Shown: one piece after another, positions 9,012-16,178 of the stretch
How the letters are laid out: each line of letters starts with the position of its first letter
Position numbering within the stretch: position 1 is the stretch's first letter
NCBI GenBank assembly: GCA_002430125.1
Contig: DJBQ01000161.1
Coordinates: 1 to 24,624, forward strand
Direction: 5' to 3'
DNA: 24,624 nt
Origin: Rhodobacterales bacterium UBA5972
GTDB lineage: Bacteria > Pseudomonadota > Alphaproteobacteria > Rhodobacterales > Rhodobacteraceae
Program-made: the position numbers and the translations under genes
The notes under the pieces: generated by a model
What the model was told of the DNA's origin: nothing
The model's input: the letters and a program-made list of their open reading frames with translations, nothing else
Database searches by the model: none

Positions 9012-9034
9012 CACGACAGTAAGGGTCGTGTTTT
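9012..9034 (+). terminator. possible terminator between trpB and the exported protein
   Basis: A 6-bp stem (CACGAC / GTCGTG) with a 7-nt loop is followed by TTTTCTGTTC. It lies 64 nt after trpB and ends about 48 nt before the next start codon. It probably separates the trp genes from the downstream group, though the stem is short. Confidence 0.45.
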
Positions 9035-9081
9035 CTGTTCTTGTAACGGTGCGATCATCGTATCAAATCAGGAGACAGTTT

Positions 9082-9507
9082 ATGAAAGTTCCATTTTCCA
9101 CACTCGCCTTGGCTGTTGTAATAACAGGTGGCGCATCTACGGCTGCATTGGCCGGTTTTGACGCGAATACAGGTAATACCGTCATCGACGCACAGTCAAT
9201 TGCACCCGCGTTACCTCGGGGCTTGGCAAGTTTGACAACGCTTGGCGATGATGGCGATACCCAGACAGTTTGGCAGGTTGGACAAGCCACAACCACTACC
9301 CCAGTCATAAGAAGCGGGACAACCACGGGAACATCCGGCAATTCCGGTACCGGTGGCGACGGTGCAGGCAGCGGTGGTGATGGCGCAGGTAGTGGCGGCG
9401 GCGGTGCTGGCGGTGGCGGTTCAGGCGGCGGCGACAGTTCATCCCTTGAAATGGCCCCGTCAACTTATACGACAGCCGGTTTAGGCGCGGATATCAAATT
9501 CGGTTAG
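9082..9507 (+). CDS. exported glycine-rich protein with TAGL tail
   Basis: The product has 141 residues. Residues 1-24 form a clear Sec signal peptide ending ALA, with cleavage predicted before Gly25. The mature part has a short polar region (25-75) and a Gly/Ser/Asp run at about 82-120 built on the unit GDGAGSGG. It then ends STYTTAGLGADIKFG. AGGAGA sits 6 nt before the ATG, which fixes the start; a longer same-frame reading from upstream runs over the trpB end and is spurious. The next gene encodes another exported protein with a Gly-rich linker and a matching tail (TAGLAGDVHF). I do not recognise a family. A surface or periplasmic role is inference from the signal peptide only. Confidence 0.75.
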   Translation: MKVPFSTLALAVVITGGASTAALAGFDANTGNTVIDAQSIAPALPRGLASLTTLGDDGDTQTVWQVGQATTTTPVIRSGTTTGTSGNSGTGGDGAGSGGDGAGSGGGGAGGGGSGGGDSSSLEMAPSTYTTAGLGADIKFG

Positions 9508-9518
9508 GGTCAACCAGT

Positions 9519-9552
9519 AGCCCCGGCGGGTGGTCCGCCATTCGCTGGGGCT
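9519..9552 (+). terminator. stem-loop after the first glycine-rich protein gene
   Basis: AGCCCCGGCG pairs with CGCTGGGGCT (10 bp including one G-U pair), leaving a 14-nt loop. It begins 12 nt after the stop. There is no U-run after it, so it may stabilise mRNA or act as a weak terminator. Confidence 0.4.
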
Positions 9553-9624
9553 TGAGTCTACTTATACTAACTGCGAAAATCGGCGCCGAGTCGTCACGCC
9601 ATGGAACCTGTTAAGGGCTGAAAA

Positions 9625-10119
9625 ATGCAGCGCAGAAACTTTCTGGCTATGTGCACCGCGATCACTTTGGTGATGTCGCCAGTTTGGGCTGACTCCTTTA
9701 AGGATCGGTATATTGCGCAGTTGAAGGCGCAGGGGTTCTCTAATTTGACGGTGACCAAAACATGGCTGGGCCGCACCCGAATTACGGCATCGAGTAAGTC
9801 TTACAGCCGGGAACTGATTTTTAGCACAAAAACCGGAGAAATCCTGCGGGATTATTCTGAATCGATTGATGGTGCTGCAAATGCGCAGGGGCTGACCAAT
9901 CCAAACAGTGGTTCGCAAGACACCGGTAGCGGTACGTCAAGCAGCGGCGAGGGTGGCGGCAGCGGTGGCGGTGAAGGTGACGGTGGCGGTGAAGGTGAAG
10001 GTGGCGATTCCGGCAGCGGCGGCGGGGAAGCCGCACTTCAAGGGCAGCAATTTGAGTATCTGACAGCTGGCCTTGCCGGCGATGTTCACTTTCAGGCCTA
10101 CAAAATTGACTACATTTGA
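9625..10119 (+). CDS. exported PepSY-like protein with glycine-rich linker
   Basis: The product has 164 residues. Residues 1-22 are a signal peptide (RRNF start, hydrophobic core, cleavage after VWA). Residues 24-80 form a compact alpha/beta segment: YIAQLKAQGFSNLTV, then TWLGRTRITA, then RELIFSTKTGEILRDY. This looks like a PepSY-type domain, the TGEILRDY ending being characteristic. A Gly/Ser/Glu linker follows at about 97-134, then the tail FEYLTAGLAGDVHF close to the C-terminus. PepSY domains are found in periplasmic inhibitors and sensors; no specific role can be given here. It lies between another exported Gly-rich protein and a membrane LuxR-type regulator. Confidence 0.75.
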   Translation: MQRRNFLAMCTAITLVMSPVWADSFKDRYIAQLKAQGFSNLTVTKTWLGRTRITASSKSYSRELIFSTKTGEILRDYSESIDGAANAQGLTNPNSGSQDTGSGTSSSGEGGGSGGGEGDGGGEGEGGDSGSGGGEAALQGQQFEYLTAGLAGDVHFQAYKIDYI

Positions 10120-10155
10120 TGATCTAATCCCCTCCCGGTCATACTGGGATGCAGC

Positions 10156-10707
10156 ATGACAAATAGATATGTCTTACGGCTGATTTTTGCATTGCAGTTT
10201 GTCTGTGCGCTATTTTTCATTTCGGATATTGTTATCAGCGTTCTTGGCCTTCGCATGCGCCCGATAGATTGGCAATTCCGCGAGTTGCTTGAAATCGGCG
10301 CGGCTGTCGGGTTGTCTTTGGGTACCGTTTTAGGCGCGGTTGCTTTGTTCAGATCACAGGCCAAAACCAATAGGATCGAAGGGCAATTGCGCGCCGCATC
10401 AGGCGCATTTGCCGAACTTTTGGACGAAAACTTTGATCAGTGGGCACTGACCCCTGCCGAGCGCGATGTCGCTTGGTTTGCGATCAAAGGCATGTCGACA
10501 CAGGAAATTGCGGCGCTGCGTTCGACCAGCGAGGGCACGGTCAAAGCCCAGAGTAACGCAATTTACCGCAAGGCAGGCGTATCCGGTCGGTATCAATTGC
10601 TGGGCCTGTTTGTGGATGAACTTATGGCGGATGTTTCGATTGTCGATGTGCAAAACGGCAAGGCCGCCGCTAAACGCCAAGCCGAAGCACTGCGCAAGAA
10701 GGCGTAA
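10156..10707 (+). CDS. membrane-anchored LuxR-type transcriptional regulator
   Basis: The product has 183 residues. Two membrane spans (about 7-31 and 47-65) leave only a short loop outside (LRMRPIDWQFRELLE). A linker with a possible coiled coil follows, then a LuxR-type helix-turn-helix at about 96-152: LTPAERDVAWFAIKGMSTQEIA, then the recognition helix around TSEGTVKAQSNAIYRKAGV. There is no receiver, autoinducer or PAS domain. It probably binds DNA while tethered to the inner membrane. It starts 36 nt after the PepSY-like gene, in the same direction, so the two may share a transcript. The target is unknown; the preceding exported proteins are the obvious candidates. Confidence 0.8.
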   Translation: MTNRYVLRLIFALQFVCALFFISDIVISVLGLRMRPIDWQFRELLEIGAAVGLSLGTVLGAVALFRSQAKTNRIEGQLRAASGAFAELLDENFDQWALTPAERDVAWFAIKGMSTQEIAALRSTSEGTVKAQSNAIYRKAGVSGRYQLLGLFVDELMADVSIVDVQNGKAAAKRQAEALRKKA

Positions 10708-10781
10708 ATAGGCCTTTCAAAGGGCCGGCAACCGCTCTATAGGACGTCGTCTTGAACCAGGTTGAAAAGGTAGGTCTTGCT

Positions 10782-11111
10782 ATGTCAGAATTTGTTGTCG
10801 GCGACATTGTTGTCTTGACTGCTGGATCCATGCGAATGGCCGTTGAAGCTGTCGATGGCGATCAGATCGCCTGCCTGTGGTGCCATGAAGGGCTAATCGG
10901 GCGCGATAGTTTCAGCAAGGTTCTGTTGAAAAAATGGGAACATCGCGAAGAAGACCGTAACAGCCGTCCCCGGCCTTATGGTGGCGACCGTGATCGTGAC
11001 AGCAACCGTGGTGACCGTGACAGTGCCCCGAAACGGTTTGACGACAAGCCCAAAGGCAAGCCCGGTTGGGATGGCAAGCCGCGCGAGAAAAAATTCTTCC
11101 GCAAGGATTAA
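10782..11111 (+). CDS. DUF2158-like protein with charged low-complexity tail
   Basis: The product has 109 residues. Residues 1-50 (MSEFVVGDIVVLTAGSMRMAVEAV, then IACLWCHEGLIGRDSF) fit the small beta-barrel DUF2158/YodC family. Residues 57-109 are almost wholly charged and probably disordered, with RDRDSNRGDRDS and many Lys, Arg, Gly and Pro, as in some RNA-binding proteins. AGGTAGG lies about 7 nt before the ATG at 10782; a TTG at 10752 in the same frame is less likely. The role is unknown; nucleic-acid binding is a guess from composition. Confidence 0.7.
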   Translation: MSEFVVGDIVVLTAGSMRMAVEAVDGDQIACLWCHEGLIGRDSFSKVLLKKWEHREEDRNSRPRPYGGDRDRDSNRGDRDSAPKRFDDKPKGKPGWDGKPREKKFFRKD

Positions 11112-11126
11112 GGGCGGCGCGTAACG

Positions 11127-12332
11127 CTAGGCAAGGGTTTGCGCAATTTTGCGCATCACTGTCAGATTGCGTTCCAGATTTTCGCGAAACTTCAGGTCGG
11201 CCTGATTGACAGCGATCACGGTCTTCAGTGGCCGGTTTACATAGATCATCTGACCATAGATCCCGAGGGCAAAAAACTCGCCCTCGGTCGCCTCAGGGTG
11301 CAACCACCATTGAAAGCCATAGCCAAGGGTCGCGTCATAGTCCAACACCACAGGCGCGGCTTCGGGGGCCGAGTTCGTGGTGGATTGTGCAACCCAATCC
11401 GCTGGCACGATCTGACGGCCATTCAGATAACCGTTATTGGCATATAACAACCCGAACCGCGCATAGTCGCGGGTGCGCATGTTAAGGCCGCCCAGCACGA
11501 AATCTGTGCCCAAACCGTCGGTCAGATAATAGGGATCAGCCTCGATCCCCATCGGGCGCAACAGATGTACGGTCATATAATCGCTGACTGAAACGCCGGT
11601 GATTTTGCGCAAAACCATCCCAAGAACATGCGTGTCAATCGATACATAGCGACGGAAACTGCCGGGTTCCCAAGCCCGGATTTTTAGGCTGGCCGCGAAA
11701 TCATCCATTGATCCACCAAGCGCCAAAACCCGGCCCATCCGGTTGATATCAGAATGAAAATCCAGATAGTCCTCGTTGAATTCAACCCCGCTGGCCATGT
11801 GTAAAACGTTGCGCACAGTTGCCCCCTCATAGGCTGACCCTTTAAGCGAAGGCACATAATCAACGACTTGATCGTCAAGGCTGCGCAGCAGGCCATTGGA
11901 GACAGCGATGCCAAAAGTTGCCGATAACAGACTTTTTGCCATCGACCATGAAATCCGCAAATCCGTGGTTTTGGTGCCTTGCAAATATTCCTCAAACGCG
12001 ATTTTTCCGTCCTTCAGCACCAAAAGGGCGGTTACCCGACGTTCGGCTTTCCAGTCGGCCAAGGTTTGCGATGTACCGCGGAGGGAATAGCTTTCCGGCA
12101 TTACGGCAGGTGCGACCGGCAATTCAAAAGGCGCGTCCGTTTTCGCGTTCATGTCGTGGTGGAAAAACATATCCCGCATGTTGGAAAAATTGCCGACGAT
12201 CCGGCTTTCGCTAAACAGCGAGTTAACCCGCATCAGACGGCGCAGAGCCGACCATCTGAAAGTCACAACCAGCGACAGTACGATCCACAATCCGCCAGCG
12301 GCGGTAACAAGGCTGTTTTTCAGGGCATCCAT
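11127..12332 (-). CDS. membrane-anchored serine hydrolase, class C beta-lactamase family
   Basis: The product has 401 residues. One membrane span near the N-terminus (about 8-25) acts as an anchor, with the catalytic part probably in the periplasm. The beta-lactamase/transpeptidase-like fold shows the nucleophile motif SMAK (S130, K133), a tyrosine motif Y229-V-S231, and GIYGQMIYV in place of the third KTG-type motif. SWSMAKSLLS and TVRNVLHMASGVEFNEDY are typical of the 6-aminohexanoate hydrolase / esterase branch rather than true AmpC, so antibiotic hydrolysis should not be assumed. GAGAGG precedes the ATG at 12332; a longer reading from 12431 would overlap the neighbour. It lies 10 nt after the DUF2332 gene. 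Confidence 0.88.
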   Translation of the reverse strand: MDALKNSLVTAAGGLWIVLSLVVTFRWSALRRLMRVNSLFSESRIVGNFSNMRDMFFHHDMNAKTDAPFELPVAPAVMPESYSLRGTSQTLADWKAERRVTALLVLKDGKIAFEEYLQGTKTTDLRISWSMAKSLLSATFGIAVSNGLLRSLDDQVVDYVPSLKGSAYEGATVRNVLHMASGVEFNEDYLDFHSDINRMGRVLALGGSMDDFAASLKIRAWEPGSFRRYVSIDTHVLGMVLRKITGVSVSDYMTVHLLRPMGIEADPYYLTDGLGTDFVLGGLNMRTRDYARFGLLYANNGYLNGRQIVPADWVAQSTTNSAPEAAPVVLDYDATLGYGFQWWLHPEATEGEFFALGIYGQMIYVNRPLKTVIAVNQADLKFRENLERNLTVMRKIAQTLA

Positions 12333-12342
12333 TGTCGGCCTC

Positions 12343-13422
12343 TCAAGTTTGTCCGGAGTTGTGTGCTTCCGCGGGTGTCGCCTGAACGTTGTGCCACTTG
12401 ATCCACCGCCCGTGGAAATCCGCGCGCCCAAGGGTCAATGTTTCGTCGCTCGGCCAAAGTCGCAATTGCAACGCGGCACCGTCTGGCCGACCGTCAGTTT
12501 CCATCGACAGCCAGGCAACCGGCGCATCCGGTGTGGCCGCTGCACCAGCCGCTTCGATAGCGGCACGGGCATCGGATTGGGTCGATTTCGGAAAATACTG
12601 CCAGGCGATTGTATGGTAAATTACTGTAACTTGCTGCTGCACAGGAACGGCGAGTTTGTTGGCAATCCACGGTGCCGCATCGCCCTGATCAACGTTAGCC
12701 GGATGCGCATTGGCAATCGCCAGTGCTGCACGCATCCGCTGCAGACGCTCGGCCTGATCGGGCCAGATATAGGAAACCATACGCAAATGGTTTTCAGGTC
12801 GCGTCGGATCAAGCGGGTTCAGGTCAACGCCTGCACGGGTTGAAATCTTCAACTCGGCCTGTGGAGGCAATGGGCCGAACCAATCCGGGCTTAGGGTCAA
12901 AGCGGCACCGGCATCGCCAAAGTGTTCACCACCAGCCAGCAACGCCATGCGATCCCATTGCAGGTTCAGCCCGGCGCTGGCGCCAAGCTCAAGCAGTCGC
13001 AACGGCAGGCCATAACGCGCCGCCAACAGTTGACCAACGGCGATCAGCACCGCACTGCGCCCAACCTCGTTGGTTTGCGGCGGGCTGTCCAACCACCGCA
13101 TGAGAATGGCTTCATGCGTCGCTATCGCCGCCAAAATCGCTGTACTGAGGGCCGCATCTGACGGGTCGGGGTTTGGCGGATAAGCCGCCATCAGACCGGT
13201 GTCATCTTTGCTCAGAACCAGCGCATGCAAGCCACCGACCAAACGCAGCGGCACGGATTGTCCGGCAGGCGTGGGGTCGCCCTCCCAGGCTAATATGCGA
13301 TCAAAAACGGGCAGACCCGGCGTCAGATTTTCCGCGATGATATTCAGGACGCGGGCAGTAAAGGGAGAGCCAAGGTCTGAACAAGCGCGGGCTTGCGCGC
13401 GAAAGACACCGGCAAAGCTCAT
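12343..13422 (-). CDS. DUF2332 family protein
   Basis: The product has 359 residues and matches the DUF2332 family in its opening (FRAQARACSDLGSPFTARVL) and its central LLELGASAGLNL. The latter, at about 143-154, looks like the glycine-rich SAM-binding motif of class I methyltransferases, so a methyltransferase-like fold is plausible; no substrate is known. ATAWQYFP-type and WLSMETD segments near the C-terminus fit the family. Its ATG overlaps the pth stop by 4 nt (ATGA), so translation is probably coupled to peptidyl-tRNA hydrolase. The serine hydrolase follows 10 nt later. Confidence 0.85.
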   Translation of the reverse strand: MSFAGVFRAQARACSDLGSPFTARVLNIIAENLTPGLPVFDRILAWEGDPTPAGQSVPLRLVGGLHALVLSKDDTGLMAAYPPNPDPSDAALSTAILAAIATHEAILMRWLDSPPQTNEVGRSAVLIAVGQLLAARYGLPLRLLELGASAGLNLQWDRMALLAGGEHFGDAGAALTLSPDWFGPLPPQAELKISTRAGVDLNPLDPTRPENHLRMVSYIWPDQAERLQRMRAALAIANAHPANVDQGDAAPWIANKLAVPVQQQVTVIYHTIAWQYFPKSTQSDARAAIEAAGAAATPDAPVAWLSMETDGRPDGAALQLRLWPSDETLTLGRADFHGRWIKWHNVQATPAEAHNSGQT

Positions 13423-14087
13423 CTGAATTTATCCAGAAGTTTTTGCAACTGGCTCCGGCTGTCCTGCGGCTCAGGGATCGCCATTTCGGAAGGTTTTTCT
13501 GGCTTGGGTTTGCGCGCCGCTGGTTTGGAACTGCCGGAAAGGCCGTTCATGAATTTCTGCGTATCGCCCGCCGCTAATTCCGCAGCACCTTTACTAATTC
13601 CGGCAAGCAAATCATCGATCCAGTCGTGATCCGCTTTGGCGAAATCATGCAGCACATAGGCCGCAACCCGATCCTTGTGGCCGGGATGGCCGATGCCGAT
13701 CCGCACCCGGTTATAGTTAGCGCCGATATGGTCGTGCAGTGACCGCAGGCCATTGTGCCCGGCATGACCGCCCCCGGCTTTCAGCCGCAGCTTGCCCGGT
13801 TCCAAGTCAAGTTCGTCGTGAAAAACTGTTACGTCTTCTGCGGCGATCTTGAAAAACTGAATCGCAGCGGAAACCGATTGACCCGAGAGATTCATGAACG
13901 TCTCGGGCTTTAGAAGTATGACCCGCTGATCGCCCAGCCGACCTTCGGAAAACTGGCCCTGAAACTTGGATTTCCACGGCCCAAAGCCAGTGTCGGCAGC
14001 GATCCGCTCTACGGCTAGATAACCGATATTGTGCCGGTGCCCGGCATATTTTGCACCCGGATTTCCAAGACCGACAAACAGCTTCAT
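13419..14087 (-). CDS. pth: peptidyl-tRNA hydrolase
   Basis: Pth frees tRNA from peptidyl-tRNA that has dropped off the ribosome. The 222-residue product has FVGLGNPGAKY (with N9), catalytic H19 in HRHNIGY, FMNLSG (N66), the HDELDL loop with D91, and GGGHAGHNG with N112. These match E. coli N10, H20, N68, D93 and N114. The body ends near residue 185 and is followed by a Lys/Pro-rich tail of about 35 residues, common in alphaproteobacteria. It lies downstream of rplY behind a strong terminator hairpin, so it may rely on partial read-through or its own promoter. Confidence 0.96.
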   Translation of the reverse strand: MKLFVGLGNPGAKYAGHRHNIGYLAVERIAADTGFGPWKSKFQGQFSEGRLGDQRVILLKPETFMNLSGQSVSAAIQFFKIAAEDVTVFHDELDLEPGKLRLKAGGGHAGHNGLRSLHDHIGANYNRVRIGIGHPGHKDRVAAYVLHDFAKADHDWIDDLLAGISKGAAELAAGDTQKFMNGLSGSSKPAARKPKPEKPSEMAIPEPQDSRSQLQKLLDKFR

Positions 14088-14101
14088 CCTGCCCTCAACA
14101 A

Positions 14102-14133
14102 AAAACGCGCCGGTGTTGGCACCGGCGCGTTTT
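14102..14133 (-). terminator. terminator hairpin between rplY and pth
   Basis: A 14-bp perfect stem (AAAACGCGCCGGTG / CACCGGCGCGTTTT) with a 4-nt loop lies 29 nt beyond the rplY stop. On the minus strand it ends in a run of six T. This is a textbook intrinsic terminator for rplY, placed 14 nt upstream of the pth start. The symmetric A/T flanks mean it would also work on plus-strand transcripts. Confidence 0.85.
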
Positions 14134-14162
14134 CTTTAACATGGAAACAAAGTCTTGGCGAC

Positions 14163-14798
14163 TTACTCTTCTGCTTCTGCAGCTTCTTCTGTCTCACCCG
14201 CATCATCCGAACCGGACGATTTGAGGCTGGATGGGGCTGCGATATTGGCAATGACAAAATCGCGTCCGGTGATGACCGGTGTTGCGCCTTCGGGCAGCAC
14301 GATATCCGAGATGTGAATGACGTCACCAACATCTTTGTCGGTAAGGTCAACGATCAGCTTTTCGGGGATATCACCAGCAGTAACCAACAGCTCAACATCG
14401 CCACGCACAACGGTCAGAACACCACCGCGCTTCAGGCCTTTGCTGACATCTTGACCGATGAATTCAACCGGAATGTGCAGATTGATCCGCGAATTGCGGC
14501 GCAGGCGCATCAGGTCTACGTGGGTCGGCAGGTCTCTGACCACGTCACGCTGAACGCCGCGGCAGATGACGCGTACGTCTTCGACGCCATCGATTTTCAG
14601 ATTGAACAAAGTCGCCAGAAAGCGGCCGGCTTTCAGGTTGCGGACCAGTTCGTGGTAATTGATGTTGATCGGTTGCGGATCAACACCGCCTCCGTAAACT
14701 ACACCTGGTACTAGTCCATCACGGCGTGCTTGACGGGCGGCCCCCTTGCCTGTCCCCGTGCGAGCCGTGGCGTTGAGATCTGGTATTGCTCCAGCCAT
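14163..14798 (-). CDS. rplY: 50S ribosomal protein L25 (Ctc form)
   Basis: L25 binds 5S rRNA in the large subunit. The 211-residue product is the long form: an N-terminal L25 domain (about 6-95, with [17 protein letters not shown]), a C-terminal TL5/Ctc beta domain (about 100-190), and an acidic Glu/Ala-rich tail ending [14 protein letters not shown] lies 8-9 nt before the ATG. A good promoter is visible about 75 nt upstream. The pairing rplY-pth is common in bacteria. Confidence 0.96.
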   Translation of the reverse strand: MAGAIPDLNATARTGTGKGAARQARRDGLVPGVVYGGGVDPQPININYHELVRNLKAGRFLATLFNLKIDGVEDVRVICRGVQRDVVRDLPTHVDLMRLRRNSRINLHIPVEFIGQDVSKGLKRGGVLTVVRGDVELLVTAGDIPEKLIVDLTDKDVGDVIHISDIVLPEGATPVITGRDFVIANIAAPSSLKSSGSDDAGETEEAAEAEE

Positions 14799-14864
14799 CG
14801 GAATTCTCCTTAAGTTTCAAAACGCAGCGAACCTCCAAGGGTGAAAGCGCCGCAAGAAGCCCGC

Positions 14865-14893
14865 CCTATAGGGCGATTCAACGCGAATGTGAA
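14865..14893 (-). promoter_or_regulatory. sigma-70 type promoter for rplY
   Basis: On the minus strand, TTCACA (14893-14888) is followed by a 17-nt spacer and TATAGG (14870-14865). They match the -35 and -10 consensus at 5 and 4 of 6 positions. The -10 box lies inside a 14-bp perfect palindrome, CGCCCTATAGGGCG (14862-14875). The 5' untranslated region would be about 60 nt. Confidence 0.5.
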
Positions 14894-14942
14894 GGGGATT
14901 CTGCCCCGGCTGTGAATTGATACGACGCGGTGGTTTCGTCAG

Positions 14943-16106
14943 TTATTCCCAGTCGCCGCGAAAACCTTTGGGCACCAGCAGGATGTCGCGGTTTACGCTG
15001 TTGATATCGCGGTGGCCGCAAAAGGCCATCGACAGGTCGAGTTCCTTGTGGATCAATTCAAGCGCCGTGGTGACGCCAGTTTCGCCCATTGCCCCAAGCC
15101 CGTAAAGAAACGCCCGCCCGATATAGGTGCCTTTGGCCCCCATAGCCATGGCTTTCAGCACGTCCTGCCCGGACCTGATACCGCTATCGACATGCACTTC
15201 GATCTTGTCGCCGACCGCGTCGATAATATCGGGTAAGGCACGGATCGAGGACAGCGCACCATCTAATTGCCGCCCGCCATGATTAGACACGATGATCGCA
15301 TCAGCCCCAACTGCGACGGCCTTTTTTGCGTCTTCAACATCCATTATCCCTTTCAGGATCAATGGCCCGCCCCACATTTTCTTGATCTTTTTTACCGCGT
15401 CCCAATCAAGTTTGAGGTCGAACTGACTGGCGACCCACGCCATCAATTCGCTTGGATCAGCGATATTATCGACATGACCGACAATGTTGCGGAACTCGCG
15501 TCGCTTGGTGCCCAGCATCCCCATGCCCCAGCGCCACTTCGTTGCCAGATTAATCATGTTGGCCAGCGTCGGTTTGGGCGGGGCGGACAGACCGTTCTTG
15601 ATGTCTTTGTGCCGCTGACCAAGGATTTGCAGATCCAGCGTTAACACAAGGGCAGTGCATTTCGCGGCCTTGGCGCGTTCGATGATTGCTTTCAGAAACT
15701 TCTCGTCGCGCATCACATAAAGCTGGAACCAAAACGGCTTGGTGGTGTTCTCGGCAACGTCTTCGATCGAGCAAATTGACATGGTGGATAAGGTAAACGG
15801 GATGCCGAATTTTTCAGCTGCTTTGGCGGCTTTGATCTCGCCGTCGACGTGTTGCATGCCCAGCATGCCGACGGGCGCCAGCGCGACGGGCATCGAAACA
15901 TCCTGACCGATCATTTTGGTCGCGGTGGTTCGGTTTGACATATCAACCGCGACTTTCTGACGAAAATACAGGTCCTGAAAATCCGAGGTATTGTTACGGA
16001 ACGTCTGTTCAGTCCACGAGCCGGTTTCCGCGTAATCATAAAACATCTTCGGCACGCGCCGCTTGTAAATCTGGCGGAGGTCTTCGATACTGGTGATTAC
16101 GGGCAT
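14943..16106 (-). CDS. lldD: FMN-dependent L-lactate dehydrogenase
   Basis: This enzyme oxidises L-lactate to pyruvate at the inner face of the membrane, passing electrons to quinone. The 387-residue (beta/alpha)8 flavoprotein has MPVITSIEDLRQIYKRRVPKMFYDY at the start, PVALAPVGMLGMQHVDGE, and WFQLYVMRD. K252 lies in LILKGI, the catalytic H276 with R279 in SNHGGRQLDG, and the FMN phosphate site is VDSGIRSGQDVLKA. It belongs to the alpha-hydroxy-acid oxidase family, and another 2-hydroxyacid substrate cannot be ruled out. A TTG at 16169 in frame would add 21 polar residues; the ATG at 16106 gives the normal length. It lies 72 nt downstream of trpA on the same strand. Confidence 0.88.
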   Translation of the reverse strand: MPVITSIEDLRQIYKRRVPKMFYDYAETGSWTEQTFRNNTSDFQDLYFRQKVAVDMSNRTTATKMIGQDVSMPVALAPVGMLGMQHVDGEIKAAKAAEKFGIPFTLSTMSICSIEDVAENTTKPFWFQLYVMRDEKFLKAIIERAKAAKCTALVLTLDLQILGQRHKDIKNGLSAPPKPTLANMINLATKWRWGMGMLGTKRREFRNIVGHVDNIADPSELMAWVASQFDLKLDWDAVKKIKKMWGGPLILKGIMDVEDAKKAVAVGADAIIVSNHGGRQLDGALSSIRALPDIIDAVGDKIEVHVDSGIRSGQDVLKAMAMGAKGTYIGRAFLYGLGAMGETGVTTALELIHKELDLSMAFCGHRDINSVNRDILLVPKGFRGDWE

Positions 16107-16178
16107 TGGGCCATCCGGACGATTGGGTTTTGGTTGATCCGGCTTACCAATAACAACCTGCTTGCGCAATCGGTGCGT

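Noticed and set aside
8878..9081. N-terminal extension of the exported Gly-rich protein back into trpB
   Set aside because: The extension has no domain; the ATG at 9082 has a strong ribosome site and starts a proper signal peptide.
9340..9440. Short GGCGGTGGTGA-like repeats as a CRISPR or minisatellite
   Set aside because: They are in-frame codons of Gly/Ser/Asp linkers within a coding region, with no spacers of regular length.
11127..12332. AmpC-type beta-lactamase resistance gene
   Set aside because: The third motif is not KTG and the overall pattern fits the esterase / 6-aminohexanoate hydrolase branch; resistance cannot be claimed.
16107..16169. TTG start adding 21 residues to lactate dehydrogenase
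   Set aside because: The added sequence is polar and proline-rich and not typical of the family; the ATG at 16106 gives normal length.
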